Source: Zoogloea sp041914405 (GTDB lineage: Bacteria > Pseudomonadota > Gammaproteobacteria > Burkholderiales > Rhodocyclaceae). Taken from it: a stretch of DNA of 64,000 bases. The stretch spans positions 1 through 64,000 of the forward strand of contig NZ_JAYSDK010000013.1 in NCBI RefSeq assembly GCF_041914405.1. Reading direction: 5' to 3'. Made by a program: the position numbers and the translations under genes. Below the pieces are notes generated by a model, which saw only the letters and a list, made by a program, of their open reading frames with translations, made no database searches and had not been told where the DNA came from. Below are positions 44,592 through 53,175 of the stretch, piece by piece. Position 1 is the first letter of the stretch. Each line of letters begins with the position of its first letter.

Positions 44592-45620
44592 ATGGAATTC
44601 TCCCTTGGCGAGCTGGTCGGCCGGCTCGGTGGCGAACTCGTCGGCGATCCGGCCGTCGTCGTTCGTCAGATCGCTTCGATCGAAGCGGCTCAGGAAGGCG
44701 AGCTGGCCTTCCTGTCCAATCCCAAGCTGGGCGCATCGCTGGCAACAAGCAAAGCGTCAGCCTTCATCCTTTCGCCGAAGGCGGCCGGGCTGACAGAGCG
44801 CCCGCGCATCCTGACCGGCGACCCGTATCTGTACTTCGCACGCGTCGCGCAGCTGTTCAATCAGCCCAAGCAGGCTCCTGCCGGCGTGCATTCCAGCGCG
44901 GTTGTTGCGTCTGCACTCCCGGCCTCGGTATCCGTTGGTCCCAATGCGGTGATCGGCGAGAACTGTGTGATCGGCGAAGACTGTGTGATCGGCGCGGGCT
45001 GCTTGCTTGCCGACGGCGTGCACATCGGCGCGGGTTCCCTGCTGCATCCTGGCGTCAAGATCTACGACAACTGCGTGATTGGAGCGCGGGCCATCCTGCA
45101 TTCCGGTGCGGTGATCGGTGCTGACGGCCTCGGCTTTGCGCGGGACGCCGACAAGCACTGGGTCAAGATTCCGCAGATCGGCCGGGTTGTGCTGGGTGAC
45201 GACGTGGAGATTGGTGCGAACACCACGATCGATCGTGGCGCGCTGGACGATACAGTCGTTGGCAATGGTGTGAAGCTGGACAACCTTATCCACGTGGCCC
45301 ATAACTGCCATGTGGGGGACGACACCATCATGGCCGCAATGGCAGGCCTGGCGGGCAGTACGCGAGTCGGCAAGCGGGTGATGGTCGGTGGCAAGGCGGG
45401 TTTCTCCGGACACCTGGAAGTAGCTGACGATGTTGTTATCTCCGCCGACACCAACGTAACCAAGACCCTCGACAAGGCCGGCGTCTACACGGCCATGATC
45501 CCGCTGCAGCCGCATGCGGACTGGGTTCGGAATTTTGCCCACCTGCGTCGCCTCGATGCGATGGCGGAGCGGGTGCGCGAGCTGGAAAAGAAGCTCGCCG
45601 AAATGGAAAAGAAATCATGA
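44592..45620 (+). CDS. lpxD: UDP-3-O-acyl-glucosamine N-acyltransferase
   Basis: A 342-residue trimeric left-handed beta-helix enzyme, third step of lipid A synthesis. The N-terminal uridine-binding domain (about 1-100) precedes repeated hexapeptides (VIGENCVIGEDCVIGAG), then the catalytic His in LIHVAHNCHVGDD, and a C-terminal helix. It overlaps fabZ by four bases. Confidence 0.97.
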   Translation: MEFSLGELVGRLGGELVGDPAVVVRQIASIEAAQEGELAFLSNPKLGASLATSKASAFILSPKAAGLTERPRILTGDPYLYFARVAQLFNQPKQAPAGVHSSAVVASALPASVSVGPNAVIGENCVIGEDCVIGAGCLLADGVHIGAGSLLHPGVKIYDNCVIGARAILHSGAVIGADGLGFARDADKHWVKIPQIGRVVLGDDVEIGANTTIDRGALDDTVVGNGVKLDNLIHVAHNCHVGDDTIMAAMAGLAGSTRVGKRVMVGGKAGFSGHLEVADDVVISADTNVTKTLDKAGVYTAMIPLQPHADWVRNFAHLRRLDAMAERVRELEKKLAEMEKKS

Positions 45621-46060
45621 GCGAAATCATCGACATCAACGAAATCAAGCGTTACATCCCGCACCGCTATCCCTTCCTGCTGGTGGATCGCATCACTGAG
45701 CTGGAAGTGGGCAAGCGTGTTGTCGGCCTGAAGAACGTGACCGTCAACGAGCCTTTCTTTCCGGGGCATTTTCCGCACAGCCCGGTGATGCCGGGCGTGC
45801 TGATCATCGAAGCGCTGGCGCAGGCCGCAGCGGTGCTGGCCTTCAAGACCGACGGCACGGTACCGGATGAGAACGCGATGGTGTATTTCGCATCGGTGGA
45901 CAATGTGCGCTTCAAGCGTCCGGTGGTGCCGGGCGACCAGCTGGTGCTGGAAGCCGAGATCGTGCGCGTGATGCGCAACATCTGGAAGTTCAAGGGTACT
46001 GCCAAGGTGGCCGGCGAGCTGGCCACCGAAGCCGAATTCATGTGCGCGATCAAGCGATGA
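45617..46060 (+). CDS. fabZ: 3-hydroxyacyl-ACP dehydratase FabZ
   Basis: A 147-residue hot-dog-fold dehydratase of fatty-acid elongation. The catalytic His and Glu are in PGHFPHSPVMPG and IIEALAQAA. Placement between lpxD and lpxA is conserved and balances fatty-acid and lipid A use of hydroxyacyl-ACP. It overlaps both neighbours by four bases. Confidence 0.97.
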   Translation: MSEIIDINEIKRYIPHRYPFLLVDRITELEVGKRVVGLKNVTVNEPFFPGHFPHSPVMPGVLIIEALAQAAAVLAFKTDGTVPDENAMVYFASVDNVRFKRPVVPGDQLVLEAEIVRVMRNIWKFKGTAKVAGELATEAEFMCAIKR

Positions 46061-46830
46061 CGATCCATCCGACAGCCATCGTTCATCCGGGCGCGCGCCT
46101 CGCCGAAGGTGTGCAAGTCGGACCGTACTCGATCATCGGCGAGCACGTCGAGATCGGCGAGGGGACCAGTATTGGCCCCCACGTGGTGATTGAGGGGCAC
46201 ACCCGGATCGGTCGCGACAACCGGATCTTCCAGTTCTGTTCGATCGGCTCCGAGCCGCAGGACAAGAAGTACGCCAACGAGCCGACCCGACTGGAGATCG
46301 GCGATCGCAACACGATCCGTGAGTTCTGCAGCTTCAGTACTGGCACTGTGCAGGACGGCGGCCTGACCCGCGTTGGCAACGACAACTGGATCATGGCCTA
46401 CGTGCATGTGGCCCACGACTGCATGGTCGGCAACAACACGATCTTTGCCAACAACGCGACGCTGGCTGGTCATGTGACCGTCGGCGATTGGGCCATTCTG
46501 GGTGGCTTCACAGGCGTGCACCAGTTCGTGCGCGTCGGTGCCCACAGCTTCTGCGGTGTCGGTACCGTGCTGCTGCAAGACCTGCCACCCTTCGTTACGG
46601 TTTCCGGCAATCCGGCGGCACCGCACGGCATCAACAGTGAAGGCCTCAAGCGCCGGGGCTACTCTAGCGAAGGCATCATGGCGATCAAGCGGGCTTACAA
46701 GACCCTTTATCGCAACGGCCTGACCCTTGACGAAGCACGTCGGCAGATCGCCGAGGCTGCCGCGCTGGCGCCTGAATTGCAGGAGTTTTCCGACTTCATC
46801 GCCGAGTCCGGGCGTGGCATCGTTCGCTGA
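46057..46830 (+). CDS. lpxA: UDP-N-acetylglucosamine O-acyltransferase
   Basis: A 257-residue beta-helix enzyme starting lipid A synthesis by adding a hydroxyacyl group to UDP-GlcNAc. Hexapeptide repeats run through the first 190 residues; the catalytic His is in TGVHQFVRVGAHSF. I use ATG 46057, which overlaps the fabZ stop (ATGA); an upstream in-frame codon would add five residues but has no ribosome-binding site of its own. Confidence 0.97.
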   Translation: MTIHPTAIVHPGARLAEGVQVGPYSIIGEHVEIGEGTSIGPHVVIEGHTRIGRDNRIFQFCSIGSEPQDKKYANEPTRLEIGDRNTIREFCSFSTGTVQDGGLTRVGNDNWIMAYVHVAHDCMVGNNTIFANNATLAGHVTVGDWAILGGFTGVHQFVRVGAHSFCGVGTVLLQDLPPFVTVSGNPAAPHGINSEGLKRRGYSSEGIMAIKRAYKTLYRNGLTLDEARRQIAEAAALAPELQEFSDFIAESGRGIVR

Positions 46831-46833
46831 TCC

Positions 46834-47979
46834 ATGGCTGTGCGGATTGCCATGGTGGCGGGCGAGGCCTCCAGCGACCTCCTGGCCAGTCACCTGATCA
46901 AGGCGCTCAAGCGCCATCTTCCCGATGCCGAGTTCTTCGGCATCGGCGGTCCAAAAATGCAGGCGGTGGGTTTTCAGGCCTTGTGGCCCGCCGAGAAGCT
47001 GTCGGTCCACGGCTATGTGGACGCCCTCAAGAATTACCGAGAACTGTCGGGCATCCGCCGCCAGCTGCGGGACATGCTGGTGAAGAATCCGCCGGCGGCC
47101 TTCATCGGTGTGGATGCGCCCGACTTCAGCCTGTGGCTTGAGCAGCGCCTTAAAGATAAGGGCATCCCGGCGATTCATTTTGTCAGTCCGTCCATCTGGG
47201 CCTGGCGGCGTGGGCGACTGAAGGGCATCGCGCGGGCGGTCAGCCATATGCTGTGCCTGTTCCCTTTCGAACCCGAGATCTACCGGACCGCCGGGGTGCC
47301 GGTGACTTACGTCGGCCACCCGCTGGCCGACGTCTTCCCGCTGGTGCCCGATCGTGAGGGTACCCGGGAGATGCTGCAGATCGCGCCCGGTGGGCCGGTC
47401 TTCGCGTTTCTGCCGGGCAGTCGCCAGTCGGAAGTGCGCAACCTCGCGGATACCTATATCGCCACCGCGGCGCTGCTTCACAGCCGCCATCCGGACGCCC
47501 GTTTCCTGGTGCCGCTGGCAACCCGCGAGACTCGCGTGCTGTTTGAAGACGCCTTGCGGCGCCATGCCCATATGGATCTGCCGATCCGCATCCTGTTCGG
47601 CCATTCGGTCGAGGCAATGATCGCGGCCGACGTCGTGCTGGTGGCGAGTGGTACGGCGACGCTGGAGGCGGCGCTGCTCAAGCGCCCGATGGTGATCACC
47701 TACAAGATCGGCAAATGGTCTTTCCGCCTCATGAAGCGGATGGCCTATCTGCCGTGGGTCGGGTTGCCCAACGTGTTGGCCGGACGCGAAGTGGTGCCGG
47801 AAGTGCTGCAGGACGCCGCCACGCCTCAGGCGCTCGCCGACGCCCTCGACGCCTGGTTGTCGGACAAGGCGCGCGTGGCCGAGCTCGAGCGGACCTTTAC
47901 GGACATGCATTTGCAGTTGCGTCAGGACACGGCGGACAAGGCCGCGGCGGCCATCCTGCCCTACCTGAAAGGACGTTGA
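46834..47979 (+). CDS. lpxB: Lipid-A-disaccharide synthase
   Basis: A 381-residue GT-B type glycosyltransferase (family GT19) that condenses UDP-2,3-diacylglucosamine with lipid X. The start VAGEASSDLLASHLI, the nucleotide-binding region LPGSRQSEVRNLADTYIA, and VASGTATLEAALLKRPMV are characteristic. It is peripheral to the inner membrane and three bases after lpxA. Confidence 0.97.
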   Translation: MAVRIAMVAGEASSDLLASHLIKALKRHLPDAEFFGIGGPKMQAVGFQALWPAEKLSVHGYVDALKNYRELSGIRRQLRDMLVKNPPAAFIGVDAPDFSLWLEQRLKDKGIPAIHFVSPSIWAWRRGRLKGIARAVSHMLCLFPFEPEIYRTAGVPVTYVGHPLADVFPLVPDREGTREMLQIAPGGPVFAFLPGSRQSEVRNLADTYIATAALLHSRHPDARFLVPLATRETRVLFEDALRRHAHMDLPIRILFGHSVEAMIAADVVLVASGTATLEAALLKRPMVITYKIGKWSFRLMKRMAYLPWVGLPNVLAGREVVPEVLQDAATPQALADALDAWLSDKARVAELERTFTDMHLQLRQDTADKAAAAILPYLKGR

Positions 47980-47981
47980 AG

Positions 47982-48575
47982 ATGATCCTGTGCGGCGTCG
48001 ACGAGGCCGGGCGCGGCCCCTTGTGCGGGCCAGTGGTGGCAGCCGCGGTGATCCTTGATCCAGCGAAGCCCATCGAGGGCTTGGCCGACTCCAAGAAACT
48101 CAGCGAGAAGCGTCGTCAGCGGCTGGCCATCGAGATCCGCGAGAAGGCGCTGGCCTGGTGCGTGGCTGAAGCCAGCGTCGCCGAGATCGACCGGATCAAC
48201 ATCCTGCACGCCAGCATGCTGGCGATGCAGCGTGCCGTGGCAGGTTTGTCGCAGCGGCCGGACAAGGTACTTGTCGATGGCAACCGCTGCCCGCAGCTGG
48301 ATCTGCCCTGCGAAGCCATCGTCAAGGGCGATGCGCTGGTAGCCGAGATTTCCGCGGCGTCCATTCTTGCCAAGACTGTGCGCGACGAACTTCTGTTGAA
48401 GCTGGACAAGCAGTATCCCCAATACGGACTGGCCGGCCACAAGGGCTATCCAACGGCGGCCCACCTGGCGGCGCTGCGTGCCCATGGCGCCTGCGAGATC
48501 TACCGGAAGAGCTTTGCGCCGGTGCGTGACGTGATCTCCAATCCGCCCCTTTGGACCGAGGATGACCTGCGATGA
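47982..48575 (+). CDS. rnhB: Ribonuclease HII
   Basis: A 197-residue enzyme that removes ribonucleotides from DNA. The catalytic acidic set begins with GVDEAGRGPLCGPVVAAAV; later KGDALVAEISAASILAKT and GYPTAAHLAALRAHG are conserved. It is two bases after lpxB, the usual lpxB-rnhB junction, and overlaps the next gene by four bases. Confidence 0.97.
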   Translation: MILCGVDEAGRGPLCGPVVAAAVILDPAKPIEGLADSKKLSEKRRQRLAIEIREKALAWCVAEASVAEIDRINILHASMLAMQRAVAGLSQRPDKVLVDGNRCPQLDLPCEAIVKGDALVAEISAASILAKTVRDELLLKLDKQYPQYGLAGHKGYPTAAHLAALRAHGACEIYRKSFAPVRDVISNPPLWTEDDLR

Positions 48576-49027
48576 AACACCATCACTTCCTGCTGCTCGT
48601 GCATCTGGTCGGCGTGATTGTTTGGGTAGGGGGCATGGCCTTCGCCCATTTCTGCCTGCGTCCGTCGGCGCTGCAGTTGCCGCCGGCCCAGCGTCTGACC
48701 CTGTGGCATGGCGTGTTCGGACGCTTTTTCCCGATCGTCTGGGCTGCGCTGGCGGCCATCGGCCTGTCCGGCTTCGCGATCCTGGTGGAGGTGGGCTTCG
48801 CCCAGGCGCCACGTTCGTGGCATCTGATGGCCGGCTTTGGACTGGTGATGATGGCAATCTTCGTCAGCATCTGGTTCGGCCCCTGGCAGGCGCTGAAGGC
48901 CGCTGTGGCGGTGGAAAGCTGGGCCCAGGGGGCGCAGGCGCTCAATGCGATCCGTCAGCGGGTTACCGTCAACCTCGTGCTGGGTGCGCTGACCGTCGTC
49001 CTCGCCACGGTCGGCCTGGCCTTCTGA
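48572..49027 (+). CDS. CopD-family small membrane protein
   Basis: A 151-residue protein with four predicted transmembrane helices; it starts MKHHHFLLLVHLVGVIVWVG, with a His-rich N-terminus that resembles CopD-type copper-resistance or DUF2269-like proteins. His in HLVGVIVW and in the second and third helices could bind heme or metal. Function is unknown; annotation as copper resistance is only by similarity. It overlaps rnhB by four bases and lies three bases before the methyltransferase, so it is coupled into the run. Confidence 0.75.
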   Translation: MKHHHFLLLVHLVGVIVWVGGMAFAHFCLRPSALQLPPAQRLTLWHGVFGRFFPIVWAALAAIGLSGFAILVEVGFAQAPRSWHLMAGFGLVMMAIFVSIWFGPWQALKAAVAVESWAQGAQALNAIRQRVTVNLVLGALTVVLATVGLAF

Positions 49028-49030
49028 GCC

Positions 49031-49828
49031 GTGAAGCAGATCAGCTCGCGGGACAACCCGACCATCAAGCACTTGCATGCGCTGGCGACGTCGGCGCGGG
49101 ATCGGCGCAAGGAAGGGCGGACGCTGCTCGATGGCGCGCATCTGCTCGGGGTTGCGCTGGATAAGGGTGTCGACGTGCTGCAGATCGTCGTCAGCGAGAG
49201 CGGGCGCCGGCAGGCGGAGATCGAAGCGCTGTTGGAGCGCTGCCCGTCCGAGCGGCAGATCGAGGTGCCGGATCGCCTTTTCGCCCACATCAGCCCAGTG
49301 GATACGCCCAGCGGTGTGATCGCGGTGGTCGCTGTTCCGGCTGCGGACGAAGAGCGCCCGATCGTCGATAGCTGCGTGCTGCTCGACGGGGTTCAGGACC
49401 CCGGCAATCTTGGCACCATCCTGCGCACCGCGGCGGCGGTTGCGGTGCAGGACGTGCTCCTCACGCCTGGCTGCGCCCAAGCCTGGTCGCCCCGCGTGCT
49501 GCGTGCGGCGATGGGGGCGCACTTTGGATTGAAGATCCGTGAAGGTGTCGATGCGGCTGCGGCCTTGGAGGCTTTTCCCGGTGCAATCCTGGCGGCGGAT
49601 CTGCGGGATGCCACCGAGCTCTACGATCTGGACCTGCGCGGTCAAGTGGCGTGGCTGTTCGGTTCGGAGGGGCAGGGGCTGTCCGCCGAAGTTGCTGCGC
49701 TGGCCACCCGCCGTGTGCTGATCCCGATGCCCGGCGGCATGGAGTCCCTCAACGTGGGGGTGGCGGCCGGCGTGTGCCTGTTCGAGCAGCTCCGCCAGCG
49801 GCGTTCAGTCAGAGACTCAGTCGGGTAG
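49031..49828 (+). CDS. SpoU/TrmH-family RNA 2'-O-methyltransferase
   Basis: A 265-residue SPOUT methyltransferase (RlmB/TsnR-like). The N-terminal substrate-binding domain (about 1-95) precedes the knotted catalytic domain with the three motifs: DPGNLGTILRTA, WLFGSEGQGLS and PMPGGMESLNVGVAAGV. Its target could be 23S rRNA G2251 or another site; rRNA is likely but cannot be decided. GTG start at 49031, three bases after the CopD-like gene. Its last 12 bases overlap the 3' end of bioD on the other strand. Confidence 0.88.
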   Translation: MKQISSRDNPTIKHLHALATSARDRRKEGRTLLDGAHLLGVALDKGVDVLQIVVSESGRRQAEIEALLERCPSERQIEVPDRLFAHISPVDTPSGVIAVVAVPAADEERPIVDSCVLLDGVQDPGNLGTILRTAAAVAVQDVLLTPGCAQAWSPRVLRAAMGAHFGLKIREGVDAAAALEAFPGAILAADLRDATELYDLDLRGQVAWLFGSEGQGLSAEVAALATRRVLIPMPGGMESLNVGVAAGVCLFEQLRQRRSVRDSVG

Positions 49829-50491
49829 CTTGAGACCGGCGGCGCTGGCCGCGGCCGCTGCGTCGTGGTCGGCGCGGAAGGGCAGTACGCCCAGCAGGGG
49901 CGCTGGCAGGCGGCGGGTCAGGGCTTCCAGGTTCTGTTCGAAACGCAGCATGGCGGGATCCACCTGGTTGGCGATCCAGCCGGCCAGTCGCAGGCCGCGG
50001 GCCTGGATGGCCTCAGCGGTGAGCAGGGCGTGGCTGATGCAGCCGAGTTTCATGCCCACTACCAAAATCACTGGCAGGCCCAGATGCTGGGCCCAGTCGG
50101 CGGTGTCGAAGTCATCGCCCAGCGGCACGCGAAAACCGCCGACGCCTTCCACCAGCACCAGCTCGGCCTGGGCACGGAGTTCCTGGAAAGCCGTGTCGAT
50201 TTTGGCTGGGTCGATGCTCACGCCTTCCTCGGCCGCTGCGATGTGCGGTGCAATCGGGCTGGCCAGACAGTAGGGGTTGAGCAGCGCCAGCCCCGGATCG
50301 AAACTGCCCGCAGCGCGCAGGCGGGCGGCATCCTCGTTGAGGAATTCACCATTGACCATTTCGGCACCCGCGGCGATCGGCTTCATGCCGACGGCACGCA
50401 GGCCGCGGGCACGGGCTGCGTGGAGCAGGGCGCAGGTGGAGAAGGTCTTGCCGATTTCGGTATCGGTGCCGGCAATGAAATAGGCGCTCAT
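49817..50491 (-). CDS. bioD: Dethiobiotin synthetase
   Basis: A 224-residue P-loop enzyme that closes the ureido ring of dethiobiotin from DAPA, CO2 and ATP. Signature GTDTEIGKT at the N-terminus (Walker A) and the later VEGVGGFRVPL are present. The frame is open upstream, but ATG 50491 overlaps the bioC stop (ATGA) and gives the correct length. It is the last gene of the bioAFHCD operon. Confidence 0.96.
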   Translation of the reverse strand: MSAYFIAGTDTEIGKTFSTCALLHAARARGLRAVGMKPIAAGAEMVNGEFLNEDAARLRAAGSFDPGLALLNPYCLASPIAPHIAAAEEGVSIDPAKIDTAFQELRAQAELVLVEGVGGFRVPLGDDFDTADWAQHLGLPVILVVGMKLGCISHALLTAEAIQARGLRLAGWIANQVDPAMLRFEQNLEALTRRLPAPLLGVLPFRADHDAAAAASAAGLKLPD

Positions 50492-51267
50492 TTCTTTTCC
50501 GCTATCAACCAGTAGGTATCGTAGGACGCCGGCAGGCCGGCGGGGGTCCGGTAGGCCTCGTAGGCGGCGCTGAGGCGACCCCAGGCGGCTTTGCCAAGGG
50601 GCGCCTGGCGGCGTGGTGCGCCGGTCTGGTGGGCGCCGAGGGTCTTGATGTCGCGCAGCAGGCGGCGCAGGTCCGGGGCCCATGCGTAGAGGGTGTCGCG
50701 CTCGCTGTCGACGATCCGCATGCCCGCGTCCTCCACCGCGTCGTCGATGACTTCCGGCGGCTGGAAGCGCAGCACGTGCTCGTGCTGATCCACGTGACGG
50801 AAGGCGTCGCGCAGTTCGCCGAGGGTGCCGGGGCCGAGGGTGGCAATCCACAGCTGACCGCCGGGGCGCAGGCTGCGCGCCAGCTCCGGGAAGACCTTGC
50901 GTGGATGGCACCACTGCAGCGCGTAGCTGGACCACAGGAGGTCCACGCTGGCGTCGGCCAGCGGGAGGCGCTCCATGTCCGCACACAGCCGATCAGCCAG
51001 GCCGGCGGGATGACGGCGCAACATCGAGGTGGCGAAATCGAGCGCAATCAGCTGGGCCGCCGGGAAACGCTGCTTGAGGCCGGGAAGCGCATAGCCGGTG
51101 CCACAGCCCGCATCGACGATGCGGCCGGGCTGCAGAGGCTGAGCGGAGGCCAAGGCGAACAGGCGGTCGCACGCACTGCGCTGCACCGCGGCAACGGCGT
51201 CGTAGGCGTCGGCGGCCTTGTCGAAGGCGGCGCGGACTGCGCGCTTGGGGGCAGGGGCGTCAGTCAA
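50488..51267 (-). CDS. bioC: Malonyl-ACP O-methyltransferase
   Basis: A 259-residue SAM-dependent methyltransferase that masks malonyl-ACP as a methyl ester so fatty-acid enzymes can make the pimeloyl chain. SAM motif I is IVDAGCGTGYALPGL, followed by the acidic residue in LIALDFATSML; the N-terminal helix (RAAFDKAADAYDAVA) is typical. It overlaps bioH by eight bases and bioD by four. Confidence 0.95.
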   Translation of the reverse strand: MTDAPAPKRAVRAAFDKAADAYDAVAAVQRSACDRLFALASAQPLQPGRIVDAGCGTGYALPGLKQRFPAAQLIALDFATSMLRRHPAGLADRLCADMERLPLADASVDLLWSSYALQWCHPRKVFPELARSLRPGGQLWIATLGPGTLGELRDAFRHVDQHEHVLRFQPPEVIDDAVEDAGMRIVDSERDTLYAWAPDLRRLLRDIKTLGAHQTGAPRRQAPLGKAAWGRLSAAYEAYRTPAGLPASYDTYWLIAEKK

Positions 51268-51994
51268 GGACGAAACCCTCGATCAGCGTCGCACACTCCT
51301 CGGGGCGCGACAGGAATGGCGCGTGGCCGCATTGTCCGAACACCGTCAGGCGCGCATCGGGTAGCGTATCGGCCAGCCATTCCGCGGCGGCTACCGGCAT
51401 CAGCTTGTCTTCGCTACCGTGCAGCAGGCGCACGGGCTGGCGGACATCAGGGATGAGCGCGCGCAGGTCGGCTTCGGCGAGCAGGCGCAGGCCGTCGGCG
51501 AGGGCGGCCTTGTGGTGCTCGTCGGCGCTCGTGAGGCTGTCAGTTAGCGTTGCGGCAACTGCCTTGCGAGCACTGTCGCCGAAGCTCTGCAGCGCCACGA
51601 AACGGCGCTGCGTTGCGTCCGGCGTGGTGTCGAAATCCTGGCGGAAGGCACTCAGCGTTGCGCCCGGCAGCGCGGCCGGCCAGTCGTCGGCCTGGACGAA
51701 GCGCGGCGAGGCACCGATCAGTACCAGCCTGGCCACACGTTCCGGGTTCTGCCGGGCGAGATGAAGCGCGAGCTGGGCGCCAAGGGACCAGCCGACGAGA
51801 ACTGCGTCTTCTGGTATGCGCGAGAGCAGGGCGTCCGCCCATTCGTTCAGGCTGGGCCTGGCTGGGGCCGCGGTGCCGTGGCCGGGCAGATTGGGGGTGT
51901 GTAGCGTGAAGGTGCCGGAGAGCGCTGCGGCCAGCGGCTTCCAGACCGATGATGAAAGTCCCCAGCCGTGCAGCAGGACGAGGTCGCGGCTCAT
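51260..51994 (-). CDS. bioH: Pimeloyl-ACP methyl ester carboxylesterase
   Basis: A 244-residue alpha/beta-hydrolase that removes the methyl group added by BioC and so ends chain growth. Catalytic Ser in GWSLGAQ, Asp in HGSEDKLMP and His in CGHAPFLS. The start ATG 51994 overlaps the bioF stop. bioH lies in the bio operon here, unlike in E. coli where it is separate. Confidence 0.95.
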   Translation of the reverse strand: MSRDLVLLHGWGLSSSVWKPLAAALSGTFTLHTPNLPGHGTAAPARPSLNEWADALLSRIPEDAVLVGWSLGAQLALHLARQNPERVARLVLIGASPRFVQADDWPAALPGATLSAFRQDFDTTPDATQRRFVALQSFGDSARKAVAATLTDSLTSADEHHKAALADGLRLLAEADLRALIPDVRQPVRLLHGSEDKLMPVAAAEWLADTLPDARLTVFGQCGHAPFLSRPEECATLIEGFVLD

Positions 51995-53175
51995 GCGAGG
52001 ACTCCTTCCAGGCGGAGGAGGGTGGTAACGAGACGATCTACTTGTTCTTCGCTGTGCGCGGCCGACAGCACGATGCGCAGGCGCGCGGCGCCTTTTGGCA
52101 CCGTCGGCGGGCGGATTGCCGGCACCCACAGGCCTTCGGCATCGAGGGCGCGGGAAACGGCCAGCGTTTCGTGGTTGTCGCCAATCACGACTGGCTGGAT
52201 CGGGGTGTCCGACGGCAGCAGTTGCCAGCGCTTCAGCGCCAGACACGCCTTGAAGCGGGCGATCAGGGCTTGCAAGTGGGCGCGGCGGGCGTCGCCGTGT
52301 TCGATCAGGTCGACGGCGGTCAGCAGCGCGTCGGCGAGCAGTGGCGGGGCGCCGGTCGTGAAGATGTAGCTGCGCGTCTTGTTGAGCAGCCAGTCGATGA
52401 TGTTCCGTTGCCCGGCGACGAAGGCACCGGACACGCCGGCCGCCTTGCCGAGGGTGCCCATGTAAATCAGGCGCGGTGAGCTCAGATCGAAGTGCGCGAG
52501 GCAGCCGCGCCCCTGGGGGCCCAGTACGCCGAAGCCGTGTGCGTCGTCCACCAGCAGCCAGGCCTTGTGGGTCTCCGCCAGCGCGAGCAGTTCGCGCAGC
52601 GGGGCGATATCACCGTCCATGCTGAACACGCCATCGGTCACGATCAGCTTGCGTGGTGCGGTGGAGGCCTGCAGGCGGGCCGCCAGGGTCTGAACATCGC
52701 AATGGGGATAGCGGATCAGCTCGGCGCGGGACAGCAATGCGCCATCCACCAGCGAAGCGTGGTTCACCTTGTCGGCGAAGATCGCATCGCCGCGGCCGAC
52801 CAGTGCCGGCATGACTCCGATGTTAGCCATGTAGCCGGTGGAAAAATACAGCGCGTCCTCCATGCCGACGAAGGCGGCGAGGCGGGCTTCCAGGGCTTCG
52901 TGGGCGGCATAGTGGCCGCTGACCAGATGGGATGCACCGGATCCGATGCCCCAGCGGTCAATGCCGCTGTGTGCTGCTGCGGCCAGTGCAGGCTCGGCGG
53001 CTAGGCCCAGGTAGTCGTTGGAGCAGAACGCGGTGACCGCGTCCTCGCGGTCGGCCAGGCGGGTGTCCGGCCGGCACGGCGTGGTGACGATACGCCGGCG
53101 GCGGCGCAGGCCCGCGGCGTCGAGTTCGGCGAGGCCGGCGTCCAGTTCTTGGAGTGGATCGGGATACTCAGGCAA
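51991..53175 (-). CDS. bioF: 8-amino-7-oxononanoate synthase
   Basis: A 394-residue PLP-dependent oxoamine synthase that joins pimeloyl-ACP (or CoA) and alanine. The PLP lysine is in MGTLGKAAGVSGAF, with SNDYLGLA and GTGASHLVSGHY-like (here GSGASHLVSGHY) substrate motifs. Overlaps bioA by eight bases and bioH by four. Confidence 0.96.
   Translation of the reverse strand: MPEYPDPLQELDAGLAELDAAGLRRRRRIVTTPCRPDTRLADREDAVTAFCSNDYLGLAAEPALAAAAHSGIDRWGIGSGASHLVSGHYAAHEALEARLAAFVGMEDALYFSTGYMANIGVMPALVGRGDAIFADKVNHASLVDGALLSRAELIRYPHCDVQTLAARLQASTAPRKLIVTDGVFSMDGDIAPLRELLALAETHKAWLLVDDAHGFGVLGPQGRGCLAHFDLSSPRLIYMGTLGKAAGVSGAFVAGQRNIIDWLLNKTRSYIFTTGAPPLLADALLTAVDLIEHGDARRAHLQALIARFKACLALKRWQLLPSDTPIQPVVIGDNHETLAVSRALDAEGLWVPAIRPPTVPKGAARLRIVLSAAHSEEQVDRLVTTLLRLEGVLA

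Noticed and set aside
45667..47910. Open frame of 747 codons antisense to fabZ-lpxA-lpxB
   Set aside because: It runs opposite three certain genes, has no ribosome-binding site and low-complexity, family-free sequence; typical of GC-rich antisense frames.
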